DNA of 64,000 bases from the NCBI RefSeq assembly GCF_019800665.1, contig NZ_JAHVKO010000003.1, forward strand, positions 248,001-312,000, written 5' to 3'. Position numbers and translations under genes: made by a program. The notes beneath the pieces are model-generated. The model was given only the letters and a program-made list of their open reading frames with translations, was not told the origin of the DNA and ran no database searches. Positions 16,681 through 26,264 of this stretch are shown in pieces; the first letter of the stretch is position 1; each line of letters opens with the position of its first letter. The DNA comes from Microbulbifer agarilyticus. Lineage in GTDB: Bacteria > Pseudomonadota > Gammaproteobacteria > Pseudomonadales > Cellvibrionaceae.

Positions 16681-19602
16681 ATGCTCCGCAATATCACCGC
16701 CACATTGGCGCTCTTTACTGCAGTATCCCTACCTGCTCTGTTCCTTATCGGCTGCGACCGCTCACAGACCGAGTCTACACCCAAGCCCCTAACCGACACT
16801 GCGCCAAAAGAGCAGACACAGGAGGGCGCCAAACCCGACTTCTCCATCGAATACGAGCAATTCCAGCTGGATAACGGCCTCAACGTGGTGTTCCACATTG
16901 ACCGTTCGGATCCGGTGGTAGCGGTATCACTTACCGCCCATGTGGGTTCGGCGCGTGAGGTAGAGGGGCGCACCGGCTTCGCGCATTTGTTCGAGCACCT
17001 GCTGTTTTTGGAGTCTGAGAACCTGGGCAAGGGCGGGCTGGATGCGATGAGTGCGCGCATCGGCGGTTCCGGTGCCAATGGTTCTACTTCCCGGGATGTC
17101 ACCAATTACTACCAGACGGTGCCGAAAGACGCGCTGGAAAAAATGCTGTGGGCAGAGGCGGACAAGCTGGGCTGGTTTATCAATACGGTGACCGATCCGG
17201 TGCTGGCGAAAGAAAAGCAAGTGGTAAAGAACGAGAAGCGTCAGGGTGTGGATAACCGCCCTTACGGCCATACCCAGTACGTGATCGACAACAACCTCTA
17301 CCCGGAAGGGCACCCTTACAGTTGGCAGGTAATAGGTTCGCTGGAAGATGTGGGCAATGCCACGCTGGATGATGTAAAGACGTTTTTCCGCCGCTGGTAT
17401 GTGCCGAACAATGTGACCCTTGTGGTATCCGGGGACTTTGACCCGGAGCAGGCCCGCAAATTGGTGCATAAGTACTTCGATGAGATTCCCAAGGGTGAGC
17501 CGGTGGAACGCGCAGCCAAGCAGCCGGTGACTCTGAAGGAAACCAAGCGCCTGTATTACGAAGACAACTTTGCCCGCCAGCCACAACTCACCATGGCCTG
17601 GCCCACCGTGCCCCGCTATAACGCCGACAGTTATCCACTGGCGGTACTCGCGAATTACCTTTCTGTGGGCAAGCGTGCGCCTCTGTACCGGGTGCTGGTG
17701 GAAGAAGAGCAGTTAACCCCGGGTGTTTCCATGTACGCCTATGAATCGGAACTGGCAGGGCAGATGCAACTCAAGACACAGGCGTTTGCCGGTGGTGCGC
17801 TGGACCCGATTTATGCGGGCATCGAAAAGAGTTTCGCCCTGTTTGAAAAAGAAGGTATATCTGAGGAAGACCTGGAACGTATCAAGGCGGGCCAGGAGGT
17901 GGCTTTCTACAACAGTCTTTCCAGCGTGGTGGGTAAGGCCTTCCAGCTGGCGCAGTACCAGATTTACGCCAACGACCCGGGTTATGTGGGGCAGGACATT
18001 GCACGTCTGCTGGCGGTGACTGCGGAAGATGTTGTCCGCGTGTACGAGAAATACATCAAAGGTAAGCCCTATATTGCAACGAGCTTCGTGCCACGTGGTG
18101 AAAAGGATTTGGCACTGGCGGGCTCTGTCGCCGCACAAGTAGTGGAAGAGGAGGTGGTCGCCGGTGCGGAGGCTCAGTTTGATGCCTCCGGCAGTGCGGA
18201 ATACGAGAAAACTCCTTCGACTTTTGACCGCTCCAAGGAGCCCGAATACGGCGAACCGGCGGAGCCAGTGGTGCCGGATGTCTGGCGCGGCAAGCTGGGT
18301 AATGGCATCGAAGTACTGGGCATCGAAAACAGTGAAGTACCCACCGTGCGCTTCAGCCTGGTGATGGACGGTGGCCAGTTGCAGGAGAGCATTGATAAAA
18401 CCGGTGTGGCGCACCTCACCTCGATACTGATGGGCCGCGGTACCAAAAACCGTACGCCGGAAGAACTGGAAACCGCCATCCAGAAACTCGGTGCCGGCAT
18501 CGGCATTTATTCCGGGCAGGATACCTTCCGTTTTGATGTGACGACCCTGGCGCGCAACTTCAATGAGGTGTTCGCGCTGTTGCAGGAAATGCTGCTGGAA
18601 CCGCGCTGGGATGAAAAGGAGTTGGTGCTGGCGAAGAAGGGCGTCATCAGCCAGATCAAGCAGGCGGAAGGCGAGCCCAACGCCATCGCCGGTAAGAACT
18701 TTGCCCGCCTGCTGCACGGCAAAGACAATATCCGTGGTTACAGTGGCCTGGGTACCGAGGAATCCGTGAATGCAATTACCATGGATGACCTCAAGGCCTA
18801 CTACAACAACTACCTGTCGCCGTCGGTGGCCCGTGCCCATGTTGTGGGGGATATCCAGCAGGCGGACTTTATGGCCACCGCGGAGCAGCTGGCCAAGCAG
18901 TGGCCGGCAAAAGCGGTAGATGTGCCCAATCCGAAATCCGAACCCGCCGAGCCCGGTATTTATTTTATCGATGTGCCCGGCTCCAAGCAGTCGGTACTGC
19001 GCATTGGTCGCATGGCGATGCCGGTGGTATCGGAAGATTATTATCCGGCGGTATTCACCAATTACATCCTCGGTGGCGGTGGCTTCGCCTCGCGCCTGAC
19101 CCAATTATTGCGCGAGGGTAAGGGCTACACCTACGGCATCAGCTCCAGTATTTCTGGTAACAAACATGAGGGGCAGTTCACCATTGGCAGTGGTGTGCGC
19201 GCCAATATCACCGCGGAATCGGTACAGTTGATTAACGAGGTACTCAAGGAGTACGGGCCTACCTATACCGAGGAGGATCTGCAGACCTCGAAATCCTTCC
19301 TTATTCGCAGTAATGCCCGCGCCTTCGAAACCGCGGGCGCCAAGCTTGGTGTACTGGAGAGCATGAGCGAGTTCGGCTGGCCGGCGGATTTCGTGCGCGA
19401 GCGCGAGGCGGTGGCCAAGGCGATGACGATTCCCAAGGTGCAGAAAATTGCCGAAACCTACATGCTGCCGGATTCGATGATCTGGGTTGTGGTGGGGGAT
19501 GAGGCGACGCAACTGCAGCGGCTGGAAGATCTCAAGCTGTTTAACGTAAAGCTGCTGAAGAAGGAAGAGCTCGCCAAATTGCACTCGCCTCCACAAGACT
19601 GA
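16681..19602 (+). CDS. M16 family (insulinase/pitrilysin) metalloprotease lipoprotein
   Basis: A 973-aa zinc peptidase, periplasmic and probably lipid-anchored: MLRNITATLALFTAVSLPALFLIGC ends in a lipobox. I chose the ATG at 16681, with AGGA eight bases upstream; the frame stays open upstream but lacks a signal. The first M16 half has the inverted zinc motif HLFEH (H102, E105, H106) followed by the distal glutamate region LWAEADKLG. The second half (from about residue 540, FSLVMDGGQLQES) has lost the HxxEH motif, as usual for the non-catalytic half. The RxY-type substrate motif YTYGISSSISG is near the C-terminus. It probably degrades peptides in the periplasm. It is flanked by intergenic regions and looks monocistronic. 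Confidence 0.92.
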   Translation: MLRNITATLALFTAVSLPALFLIGCDRSQTESTPKPLTDTAPKEQTQEGAKPDFSIEYEQFQLDNGLNVVFHIDRSDPVVAVSLTAHVGSAREVEGRTGFAHLFEHLLFLESENLGKGGLDAMSARIGGSGANGSTSRDVTNYYQTVPKDALEKMLWAEADKLGWFINTVTDPVLAKEKQVVKNEKRQGVDNRPYGHTQYVIDNNLYPEGHPYSWQVIGSLEDVGNATLDDVKTFFRRWYVPNNVTLVVSGDFDPEQARKLVHKYFDEIPKGEPVERAAKQPVTLKETKRLYYEDNFARQPQLTMAWPTVPRYNADSYPLAVLANYLSVGKRAPLYRVLVEEEQLTPGVSMYAYESELAGQMQLKTQAFAGGALDPIYAGIEKSFALFEKEGISEEDLERIKAGQEVAFYNSLSSVVGKAFQLAQYQIYANDPGYVGQDIARLLAVTAEDVVRVYEKYIKGKPYIATSFVPRGEKDLALAGSVAAQVVEEEVVAGAEAQFDASGSAEYEKTPSTFDRSKEPEYGEPAEPVVPDVWRGKLGNGIEVLGIENSEVPTVRFSLVMDGGQLQESIDKTGVAHLTSILMGRGTKNRTPEELETAIQKLGAGIGIYSGQDTFRFDVTTLARNFNEVFALLQEMLLEPRWDEKELVLAKKGVISQIKQAEGEPNAIAGKNFARLLHGKDNIRGYSGLGTEESVNAITMDDLKAYYNNYLSPSVARAHVVGDIQQADFMATAEQLAKQWPAKAVDVPNPKSEPAEPGIYFIDVPGSKQSVLRIGRMAMPVVSEDYYPAVFTNYILGGGGFASRLTQLLREGKGYTYGISSSISGNKHEGQFTIGSGVRANITAESVQLINEVLKEYGPTYTEEDLQTSKSFLIRSNARAFETAGAKLGVLESMSEFGWPADFVREREAVAKAMTIPKVQKIAETYMLPDSMIWVVVGDEATQLQRLEDLKLFNVKLLKKEELAKLHSPPQD

Positions 19603-19735
19603 CCGGCGTGCAGTAAAAAGGAGAACGTCAGTCCACGTCTATACTTGCCGCACGCAAAAAATTTCCTCATGGAGTAATGCGGCAGCGCAGTTCGGTAACA
19701 ATCTGCGCCGCTGACATGGATGTCGTAAAGAAGTG

Positions 19736-22045
19736 ATGGATACGGAGGTGCACTCCGGCGACCAGCCGCCTACAGGATGGGGCGAACGCATTTGGTCGCT
19801 GGCGCTACTGGCTTTTCCCCTCGGGGTCACGCTCTGGCTGCTGTCATTGATCGGCCCAGTGCGGGAGCACGCGCCACTGGTGTTCGGCGTCAGTTGGATT
19901 CCAAGTCTCGGTGTCGAGCTGAATTTCCTGATTGACGGACTAAGCCTGCTGTTCGGTCTACTGGTCAGCGGGGTCGGCTTTTTTGTAGCGCTGTACGCCA
20001 AGTTTTATCTCCGTGGCCACCCGCTGATCCAGCGATTTTTCTTTTATCTCTTCCTGTTTATGCTCGGCATGCTGGGGCTGGTGCTCGCCGGCAATCTCAT
20101 TACGCTGTTTGTGTTTTGGGAAATCACCACCATCGCCAGTTACCTGCTGATCGGTTTCAACCACGAAAAAGCCAGCGCACGGCGCTCGGCGCTGCAGGCA
20201 CTGCTGATTACCGCGGTCGGCGGACTGGCCTTGCTGGCCGGCTTGCTCCTGCTGGGGATGATTGTCGGCAGTTACAACTTTGTCGAAGTGCTGGCGGCGA
20301 AAGACAAGGTGCACAGCCACGCGCTGTACCTGCCGATTTTGATCCTGGTGCTGATCGGCGCCTTTACCAAATCTGCGCAATTACCTTTCCATTTCTGGCT
20401 GCCTAACGCCATGGCTGCGCCTACCCCGGTCAGCGCCTACCTGCATTCCGCCACCATGGTAAAGGCCGGTATCTACCTACTCGCGCGCATGTATCCGGTG
20501 CTGGGGGGCAGTGAAGCCTGGCTGCTGACACTCAATATCGTCGGCGCGGTGACGGCGGTGATTGCTGCAATTCTCGCCATGCGACAGACGGATCTGAAGC
20601 TCGCACTCGCCTACACCACGGTGGTGGCGCTGGGCATCCTGATTATGTTCCTCGGCTCCGAGGCCAGCGTGGCCATTGCCGCAGCGATCACCTTTATTCT
20701 GGTGCACTCTTTCTACAAGGCGGCGCTGTTTATGGTGGTGGGAATTATCGACCACCAGACCGGCACCCGTGAATTAACCGCGCTCGGCGGTTTGGGCAGG
20801 CGCCTGCCAATTACCTTTGCAATTGCCGCCGCCGCCGGCTTTTCCATGGCGGGGTTCCCGCCATTTCTCGGTTTTATTGGCAAGGAATTGAAATACGAGG
20901 GTGCGCTGGCGATCGCCGAGGAGCCCACCTTTGTAGCCTGGGCAGCAGTGTTTGCCAATGCATTAATGGTCGCCATTGCCGCAACGGTTGCGTTGCGGCC
21001 TTTCTGGGGGCGCCTGCCGGAAAAACTGCAGTCGGTACGCGAGGCGCCACCGGGGTTATGGATCAGCCCGCTGGTGATGGCGTTACTGGGTTTGACCTTT
21101 GGTCTGGCGCCCGCATTGATTGCCGACACTCTGGTCGGGCCTGCGGTGACTGCCACCATGGGTCGGGAAGAGAGTGTGTCGTTAAAGCTCTGGCATGGCA
21201 TCAATCTTCCGCTGGTAATGAGTATTACCACCTTTGCCCTGGGCGCGCTGGCGTTCTATCTGCAGCCGCAAATTCGCACCCTGCTCAACAGGATTGCCAA
21301 CTGGCTGCCGGCCAATTCGGACACCCAGTGGGACCGCGGCCTGGATTTATTCAAACGCGGCGCTGCGCTACATACCCGACACATTCAACACGGCATTCTC
21401 AAACACTATCTGGCGGCGGTATTTGCTGTTGCCTCGGTACTGTTGTTGTGGGGGCTGATGCGCAGTGGCGGTTTTGATATGGCCGTGAACTGGGAGCGCC
21501 TGACGGTGAAGGAGTGGGCGGCGATGGCGCTGGTGTTTGCCGGCTCTCTGGTGGCGATATGCACTCGTACGCCGCTGACCGCCATTTGTAGCCTCGGTGG
21601 CATGGGCGTCGGAATTGCGCTGATCTTTTTGTTTTTCGGTGCACCGGATGTGGCCATCACCCAGCTGTTGGTGGAGACGCTGTTTTTAGTGCTGGTTGCG
21701 CTGACGCTACACCGTTTGCCGCACGCTACCGAGGTGAGTGGGACTGGGTTTCGTTTTGTGGATGCGCTACTCGCGGTATCGGTCGGTACTACGGTGTCTT
21801 TGACCATATTGGCGGTGCTGCAGCAGCCACTGATCAGTCCAACTAAGGAATACTTTGAACTCGCCGCCGTACCCGAGGCGTTCGGGCGCAATATCGTCAA
21901 TGTGATTCTGGTGGACTTCCGCGCGCTGGATACCTTTGGTGAGGTGGTGGTGGTGCTGGTAGCTGCGGTCGGTGCCGCCGCTTTGTTGCGGCGTAAACTC
22001 AAGCCGAGTGTGCCGCATGGAGATACGCAAGAGGAGCAGACATGA
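19736..22045 (+). CDS. mrpA: Mrp Na+(K+)/H+ antiporter subunit A
   Basis: The largest subunit of the multisubunit Mrp cation/proton antiporter, about 769 aa. ATG at 19736; an overlapping GTG at 19733 is equally possible. It has a NuoL-like proton-translocation core (about residues 60-500) with the ion-path motifs [15 protein letters not shown] (key Glu), [34 protein letters not shown], and [13 protein letters not shown]. The C-terminal part (about 590-760) carries the DUF4040/MrpB-like helices containing [21 protein letters not shown]. It heads a tight seven-gene operon A-B-C-D-E-F-G. It extrudes Na+ or K+ in exchange for protons and gives salt and alkali tolerance, fitting a marine lifestyle. 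Confidence 0.93.
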   Translation: MDTEVHSGDQPPTGWGERIWSLALLAFPLGVTLWLLSLIGPVREHAPLVFGVSWIPSLGVELNFLIDGLSLLFGLLVSGVGFFVALYAKFYLRGHPLIQRFFFYLFLFMLGMLGLVLAGNLITLFVFWEITTIASYLLIGFNHEKASARRSALQALLITAVGGLALLAGLLLLGMIVGSYNFVEVLAAKDKVHSHALYLPILILVLIGAFTKSAQLPFHFWLPNAMAAPTPVSAYLHSATMVKAGIYLLARMYPVLGGSEAWLLTLNIVGAVTAVIAAILAMRQTDLKLALAYTTVVALGILIMFLGSEASVAIAAAITFILVHSFYKAALFMVVGIIDHQTGTRELTALGGLGRRLPITFAIAAAAGFSMAGFPPFLGFIGKELKYEGALAIAEEPTFVAWAAVFANALMVAIAATVALRPFWGRLPEKLQSVREAPPGLWISPLVMALLGLTFGLAPALIADTLVGPAVTATMGREESVSLKLWHGINLPLVMSITTFALGALAFYLQPQIRTLLNRIANWLPANSDTQWDRGLDLFKRGAALHTRHIQHGILKHYLAAVFAVASVLLLWGLMRSGGFDMAVNWERLTVKEWAAMALVFAGSLVAICTRTPLTAICSLGGMGVGIALIFLFFGAPDVAITQLLVETLFLVLVALTLHRLPHATEVSGTGFRFVDALLAVSVGTTVSLTILAVLQQPLISPTKEYFELAAVPEAFGRNIVNVILVDFRALDTFGEVVVVLVAAVGAAALLRRKLKPSVPHGDTQEEQT

Positions 22046-22458
22046 GTTCCGTCATCCTCCAGGGCGCCACGCGTTTGCTGGTTGCTCTGATTCTATTGTT
22101 TTCCGTGTATATGTTGATGCGCGGGCATAACTTGCCCGGCGGTGGGTTTATTGCCGGGTTAATCGCCTCCGCCGCATTCGTGCTGTATGCGCTTGCCTGG
22201 AGTCTGCAGGAAGCGCGTGCGGCGTTGCGTGTTTCACCGGTGAAGCTGGCGGCCATCGGCGCGTTGCTTTCCCTGGCATCTGCGGTGCCGGGCCTGCTCA
22301 AGGGCTTTCCGCCGTTTACCGGCCTGTGGCTATTTATCGGCGGTGGTGAGGGAGACAAGGGCATTCCGATCAGCACGGTATTGCTGTTCGACGTTGGTAT
22401 TTACCTGGCGGTACTCGGCGCGGTGCTGGCTCTGTTTTTCACCATAGAGGTGGACTGA
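22042..22458 (+). CDS. mrpB: Mrp antiporter subunit B
   Basis: A 138-aa membrane subunit of the Mrp antiporter. Four hydrophobic helices are visible, with the MnhB signature [16 protein letters not shown] after the first helix and a C-terminal [21 protein letters not shown]. Its ATG overlaps the mrpA stop codon by four bases (ATGA), indicating translational coupling. It assembles with the A, C and D subunits. Confidence 0.92.
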   Translation: MSSVILQGATRLLVALILLFSVYMLMRGHNLPGGGFIAGLIASAAFVLYALAWSLQEARAALRVSPVKLAAIGALLSLASAVPGLLKGFPPFTGLWLFIGGGEGDKGIPISTVLLFDVGIYLAVLGAVLALFFTIEVD

Positions 22459-22459
22459 C

Positions 22460-22828
22460 ATGGAATCGGCATTGGTACTGGTGATTGGCGTGATGGTGGC
22501 CGCGGGTGTGTACCTGATGCTGGCGGCCAACCTGCTGTGTTATCTGTTCGGCCTGATATTGCTGAGCAATGCCGCCAACCTGGTGATTTTTGTCGCCGGT
22601 CGCTTGACCCGGGCGGTGCCGCCACTGATTCCCAAGGGTCAGGAAGCGCCGCTAGAGCCGGTCGCCAATGCACTGCCACAGGCGATGATTCTTACCGCGA
22701 TCGTGATCGGTTTTGGGCTGTTGGCATTTACCCTGGCATTGGTCGTGGCCTGCTATCGCGAGCTCGGAACCATTGATTCCGACCATATGCGCCTGGCGGA
22801 ACCCCCGCCAAAAAGTGGGGAGCATTGA
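22460..22828 (+). CDS. mrpC: Mrp antiporter subunit C (NuoK-like)
   Basis: A 122-aa protein with three transmembrane helices, homologous to NuoK of complex I. Visible hallmarks are the N-terminal helix, GLILLSNAANLVIFVAG, and the loop DPLPQA-like segment here written ANALPQAMILTAIVIGFG, which is typical of MnhC/MrpC. The start lies one base after the mrpB stop. It couples with MrpA and MrpD in the antiporter core. Confidence 0.92.
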   Translation: MESALVLVIGVMVAAGVYLMLAANLLCYLFGLILLSNAANLVIFVAGRLTRAVPPLIPKGQEAPLEPVANALPQAMILTAIVIGFGLLAFTLALVVACYRELGTIDSDHMRLAEPPPKSGEH

Positions 22829-24333
22829 TGGGCTGGCTACTGGCACTACCATTCCTGCTGCCGATTGCGACCGGGCTTTTCGCCCTGGGCGCCCGGCGCA
22901 AACCGCGGCGCGCACGCACGATCAGCCTGTTGGGGTGTGTTGGCCTGTTTGTCATTGTGGTGATTATCTTTGTGCGGGTAATAGACGAGGGCACCATTGC
23001 CGCGCAAATGGGCAATTGGCCGGCGCCTTTCGGTATTACGCTGGTGGCGGATCGCCTGAGCGCAATCATGCTGCTGTTGGCCGGGCTGGTGGGATTGGCG
23101 GTCGCCATTTTTGCCCAGGCAGATGTGGATTTACGCCGCGAAGTCTTGGGGTTTCAGGGGTTTTATCAATTGTTGCTTGCCGGGGTGTGCGGCAGCTTTG
23201 TCACCGGTGACCTGTTCAACCTGTATGTGTGGTTTGAGGTGATGTTGATTGCCTCTTTTGCGTTGCTGATTCTGGGCGGCGAGCGTGCGCAGCTGGACGG
23301 TGGTATTAAATATGTCGCGCTGAATCTGGTGTCGACGCTGTTTATGCTGATGGCCATCGGCATGGTATATGGCCTGACCGGGACCTTGAACCTTGCCGCA
23401 CTGCACACGGCGCTTGCACAGGTGGAGCAGCCTGCCGCACTGCATATGCTCGCGGTATTGTTGATTGTGGCCTTCGGCATCAAGGCGGCATTGTTTCCAC
23501 TCTACTTCTGGTTGCCGGCCTCTTATCACGTGCCGCCAGTGGCGGTGACGGCAGTATTTGCCGGGCTGCTCACCAAGGTGGGGGTCTACGCGCTGATCCG
23601 TACCTTTACCCTGATATTTCCCGCCGACTTTAGCTTTGCCCACGATCTTTTACTGATTGCCGCGCTGCTTACCATGTTAAGCGGGGTCATTGGCGCGGCC
23701 TCGCAATACGAGTTTCGCAAGATCCTCGCTTTTCACATCATCAGCCAGATTGGCTTTCTGGTGCTGGGGCTTGCGCTGTTCAGTCCGTTGGCGCTGGCCG
23801 GCTCGATTTTTTACATGGTGCATAACATCGTCGCCAAGACCAACCTGCTGCTGATCAGTGGCACGGCGCGGCGTATGACCGGCAGTTTCAACCTCGCGGA
23901 AATTGGTGGGCTGTATCGCGTGAGTCCGGTACTGGCAGCCGTGTTTTTTATTGCCGCGTTCAGTCTTGCCGGCTTCCCGCCGTTGTCTGGTTTCTGGGCC
24001 AAGTTGATGCTGGTTTCTGCGAGCCTGGAGCAGGCGGCTTACTGGGTTGCCGCCATTGCGCTGATAACTGGGGCGCTCACCCTGTTTTCCATGAGCAAGA
24101 TTTGGAGCGAGGCGTTCTGGAAACCGCACCCAACCGGGGAGGCGCGCTCTCTCACCAGTCTCACGGTTACCGAACGCATACAGCGTATGTTGCCAGCGCT
24201 ACTGTTGGTGGCGATTACGCTGGGCTTGGGGTTGTTCCCCCAGCCGCTGATCCAGTTTTGCGAAACCGCGGCGAAGGAGCTGTTAGATCCGGCGGGTTAC
24301 GTGGCAACAGTGTTGCCTTCGCGCGGTGGTTGA
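22825..24333 (+). CDS. mrpD: Mrp antiporter subunit D (NuoN/NuoM-like)
   Basis: A 502-aa NuoN/M-type ion-translocating membrane subunit with about 14 helices. Core motifs are LYVWFEVMLIASFALLILG (key Glu in helix 5), FGIKAALFPLYFWLPASYHVPPVAVTAVFAGLLTKVG (key Lys and the VxAxFAGLLTKVG helix), and HNIVAKTNLLL. It overlaps the mrpC stop by four bases. As the second NuoL/N-like subunit, it is expected to provide a second ion path of the antiporter. Confidence 0.93.
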   Translation: MMGWLLALPFLLPIATGLFALGARRKPRRARTISLLGCVGLFVIVVIIFVRVIDEGTIAAQMGNWPAPFGITLVADRLSAIMLLLAGLVGLAVAIFAQADVDLRREVLGFQGFYQLLLAGVCGSFVTGDLFNLYVWFEVMLIASFALLILGGERAQLDGGIKYVALNLVSTLFMLMAIGMVYGLTGTLNLAALHTALAQVEQPAALHMLAVLLIVAFGIKAALFPLYFWLPASYHVPPVAVTAVFAGLLTKVGVYALIRTFTLIFPADFSFAHDLLLIAALLTMLSGVIGAASQYEFRKILAFHIISQIGFLVLGLALFSPLALAGSIFYMVHNIVAKTNLLLISGTARRMTGSFNLAEIGGLYRVSPVLAAVFFIAAFSLAGFPPLSGFWAKLMLVSASLEQAAYWVAAIALITGALTLFSMSKIWSEAFWKPHPTGEARSLTSLTVTERIQRMLPALLLVAITLGLGLFPQPLIQFCETAAKELLDPAGYVATVLPSRGG

Positions 24334-24363
24334 TGTGATTTCCGAGTAGTCGATGGAGGCGTC

Positions 24364-24837
24364 ATGCAATTATTTTTGATGAATATCCTGCTGGCGATTA
24401 GTTGGTGTGCGCTCACCAGTGACGCCACCCTGGATAATGTCGTAGTCGGGATGATCATCGGCTTCCTGGCGATGGCACTGTCACCGGTGCGCAAATTTAA
24501 CGATGGCTATTTTCGGCGCCTGCCCAAGGTGTTGGCGCTGATCGGTTACTTCCTGAAGGAACTGCTGGTTTCTGGGTTGCGCGCTACCTGGGAAGTGCTG
24601 GCCCCCTCACCGAATCGACACCCTTGTGTGGTGGAAGTGCCCACGTCGTATCCGGATGAAAATGAGTTACTGCTGTTGTCGCAACTCCTCTCGCTGACCC
24701 CGGGGACTCTGGTGGTGGATATCGACGACGAAAACAAAACCTTGTACGTGCACAGTATGTTTGTCTCCGACGGGGCGCAATTTCGCAAGGAGTTGCACGA
24801 CGGGCTGGAGAAAAAAATTCGCGAGGCGTTTGAATAA
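24364..24837 (+). CDS. mrpE: Mrp antiporter subunit E
   Basis: A 157-aa membrane subunit. Two or three N-terminal helices (LFLMNILLAISWCAL, VVVGMIIGFLAMAL, VLALIGYFLKELLVSG) are followed by a soluble domain with LLSQLLSLTPGTLVVDIDDENKTLYVH, the conserved signature of MnhE/MrpE. It lies 30 bases after mrpD with GGAGG before the ATG. It is needed for full antiporter assembly in characterised systems. Confidence 0.92.
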   Translation: MQLFLMNILLAISWCALTSDATLDNVVVGMIIGFLAMALSPVRKFNDGYFRRLPKVLALIGYFLKELLVSGLRATWEVLAPSPNRHPCVVEVPTSYPDENELLLLSQLLSLTPGTLVVDIDDENKTLYVHSMFVSDGAQFRKELHDGLEKKIREAFE

Positions 24838-25187
24838 TGTTGCAGGCGATTCTCGATGGCAGCTCGCCGATCCTTGCTCTGGCGATCGCACTGGCTTCCT
24901 GGTTGTTGTTGCTGGCGCTCGGTTTGTGCTTTTACCGTATTGCGCGCGGGCCGACATTGGCAGACCGTGTGGTAGCGTTGGATGTATTGAACATCCTGGC
25001 GGTTGCCTACTGTGCGCTGCTGGCGATTTCTTCCGGGCGTGATGTGTATCTGGATGCAGCGATCGCTCTGGCACTGGTCGCGTTCCTGGTTACGGTGGCG
25101 TTCGGTCGCTTTGTAGAGCGGCTTGCGGAGGAAGAAGTATTGGGGAAAACCGAGAGCGAGGGCACAGATGATTCAAGCCATTCTTGA
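24837..25187 (+). CDS. mrpF: Mrp antiporter subunit F
   Basis: A 116-aa membrane protein of three helices with the MnhF signature RIARGPTLADRVVALDVLNILAV and DVYLDAAIALALVAFLVTVAFGRF. The start overlaps the mrpE stop by one base (TAATG). It is part of the Mrp complex; a role in bile salt efflux known from some MrpF homologues is not testable here. Confidence 0.92.
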   Translation: MLQAILDGSSPILALAIALASWLLLLALGLCFYRIARGPTLADRVVALDVLNILAVAYCALLAISSGRDVYLDAAIALALVAFLVTVAFGRFVERLAEEEVLGKTESEGTDDSSHS

Positions 25188-25533
25188 ATGGGCGCTCGCG
25201 TTGCTCATTATCAGTGGGAGCTTTTTCGGTTTTACCGCGGCACTGGGCTTGGTGCGCATGCGGGATATTTATTTGCGCATGAGTACCTCCGGCAAGGGCG
25301 CCACGCTGTGTTGTGGCTTGTTATTGATTGGTGTGGCGCTGTTGTTTCAGGATACCGGGGTAACGGCGCGCGCGGTGGCGGCCATCCTTTTCTTGCTGCT
25401 CACGGTACCGGTGGGTGCACACATGATTGCGCGCGCGGCATTTCGTACAGGTACACCCATGTGGGATGGTGAATCGTTAAATTCACCGCGCAAAGGCCTG
25501 CCGAATGATATCGATAAGCGCGGGTCTGACTAG
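25168..25533 (+). CDS. mrpG: Mrp antiporter subunit G
   Basis: A 121-aa subunit from the ATG at 25168, which has a GAGGG-type site and overlaps mrpF by 20 bases. The frame opens further upstream, but that would add an unlikely basic tail. Three helices are seen, with the MnhG signature ALGLVRMRDIYLRMSTSGKGATLC and a C-terminal TVPVGAHMIARAAFRTGTP. It is the last gene of the Mrp operon; a glutathione S-transferase follows 23 bases later. Confidence 0.92.
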   Translation: MIQAILEWALALLIISGSFFGFTAALGLVRMRDIYLRMSTSGKGATLCCGLLLIGVALLFQDTGVTARAVAAILFLLLTVPVGAHMIARAAFRTGTPMWDGESLNSPRKGLPNDIDKRGSD

Positions 25534-25556
25534 CGTCAACCTTTTGGGAGAGCACA

Positions 25557-26243
25557 ATGGATTATCGACTTTACTACTGGAACATTCCCTTTCGCGGTGT
25601 ATTTGTCGAACTGCTGTTGCATGAGGTCGGGGCGAGTTATCAACGCCTGGGTGCCAGTGAAATCTATCCCGAAAAAAGCCTGCAGATTGACAATCCTGGT
25701 ATGGCACCGCCGTATTTGTACGATTATGGTATGCAGAAAACCATCGCGCAGTTACCGGCGATTATGCTGCACCTGGCGCACAAGTATGACTATCTGCCGC
25801 GCTCTGTAGAGGAGCAAACCATGGCACTGAAGGCGATTCTGGATTGCGGGGACGTGTTGATGGAGGTTACCCGTTTCTATGGCCTGCAGATGTGGGACAA
25901 GGCGGCATGGGAAACGTTTCGCGAGCGGCGCCTGTCGCGCTGGATGCAGTTATTTGAAAAGACCGGGCGTGAGTATGGATTGCAGCAAGACCGTGGATTT
26001 ATGCTCGGCAACTCGATTTCCGTGGCAGACATTGCGGTAACGGCACTATTCGGAACGCTCACACATTGCTATCCCGCGCTGGCGGCAGACCTCAATCGGC
26101 AGGCCCCTTCTCTTGCCGCTTTAATTCAGCGTATTGAGCAGCGGCCGGCGCTGGCAGACTTCCTGGCCCAGCAGCGGCAGCACTATGGGCGCGCGTATTG
26201 CGGCGGTGACATCGAGCGGTCGCTGCAGCAGGTGCTTGGCTAA
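25557..26243 (+). CDS. Glutathione S-transferase family protein
   Basis: A 228-aa cytosolic GST-like protein. An N-terminal thioredoxin-fold opening (YRLYYWNIPFRGVFVELLLHEVGASYQ) is followed by a loop with NPGMAPPYLYD and QLPAIMLHLAHKY (glutathione-binding region, cis-Pro expected). An all-helical C-terminal domain from about residue 90 includes the N-cap motif SVADIAVTALFG. The ribosome site GGGAG is six bases before the ATG. It is close behind mrpG and may be read through from the Mrp operon. Substrate unknown; a role in detoxification is general family knowledge. Confidence 0.85.
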   Translation: MDYRLYYWNIPFRGVFVELLLHEVGASYQRLGASEIYPEKSLQIDNPGMAPPYLYDYGMQKTIAQLPAIMLHLAHKYDYLPRSVEEQTMALKAILDCGDVLMEVTRFYGLQMWDKAAWETFRERRLSRWMQLFEKTGREYGLQQDRGFMLGNSISVADIAVTALFGTLTHCYPALAADLNRQAPSLAALIQRIEQRPALADFLAQQRQHYGRAYCGGDIERSLQQVLG

Positions 26244-26264
26244 GCCCGCTGCCGCAGTGCGCGC

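Noticed and set aside
17713-19104. Minus-strand open frame inside the M16 protease gene
   Set aside because: Opposite a conserved protease; no start site or family motif.
24978-25187. Longer reading of mrpG from 25123
   Set aside because: It would add a basic tail and overlap mrpF by 65 bases; the ATG at 25168 has a better site and the usual length.
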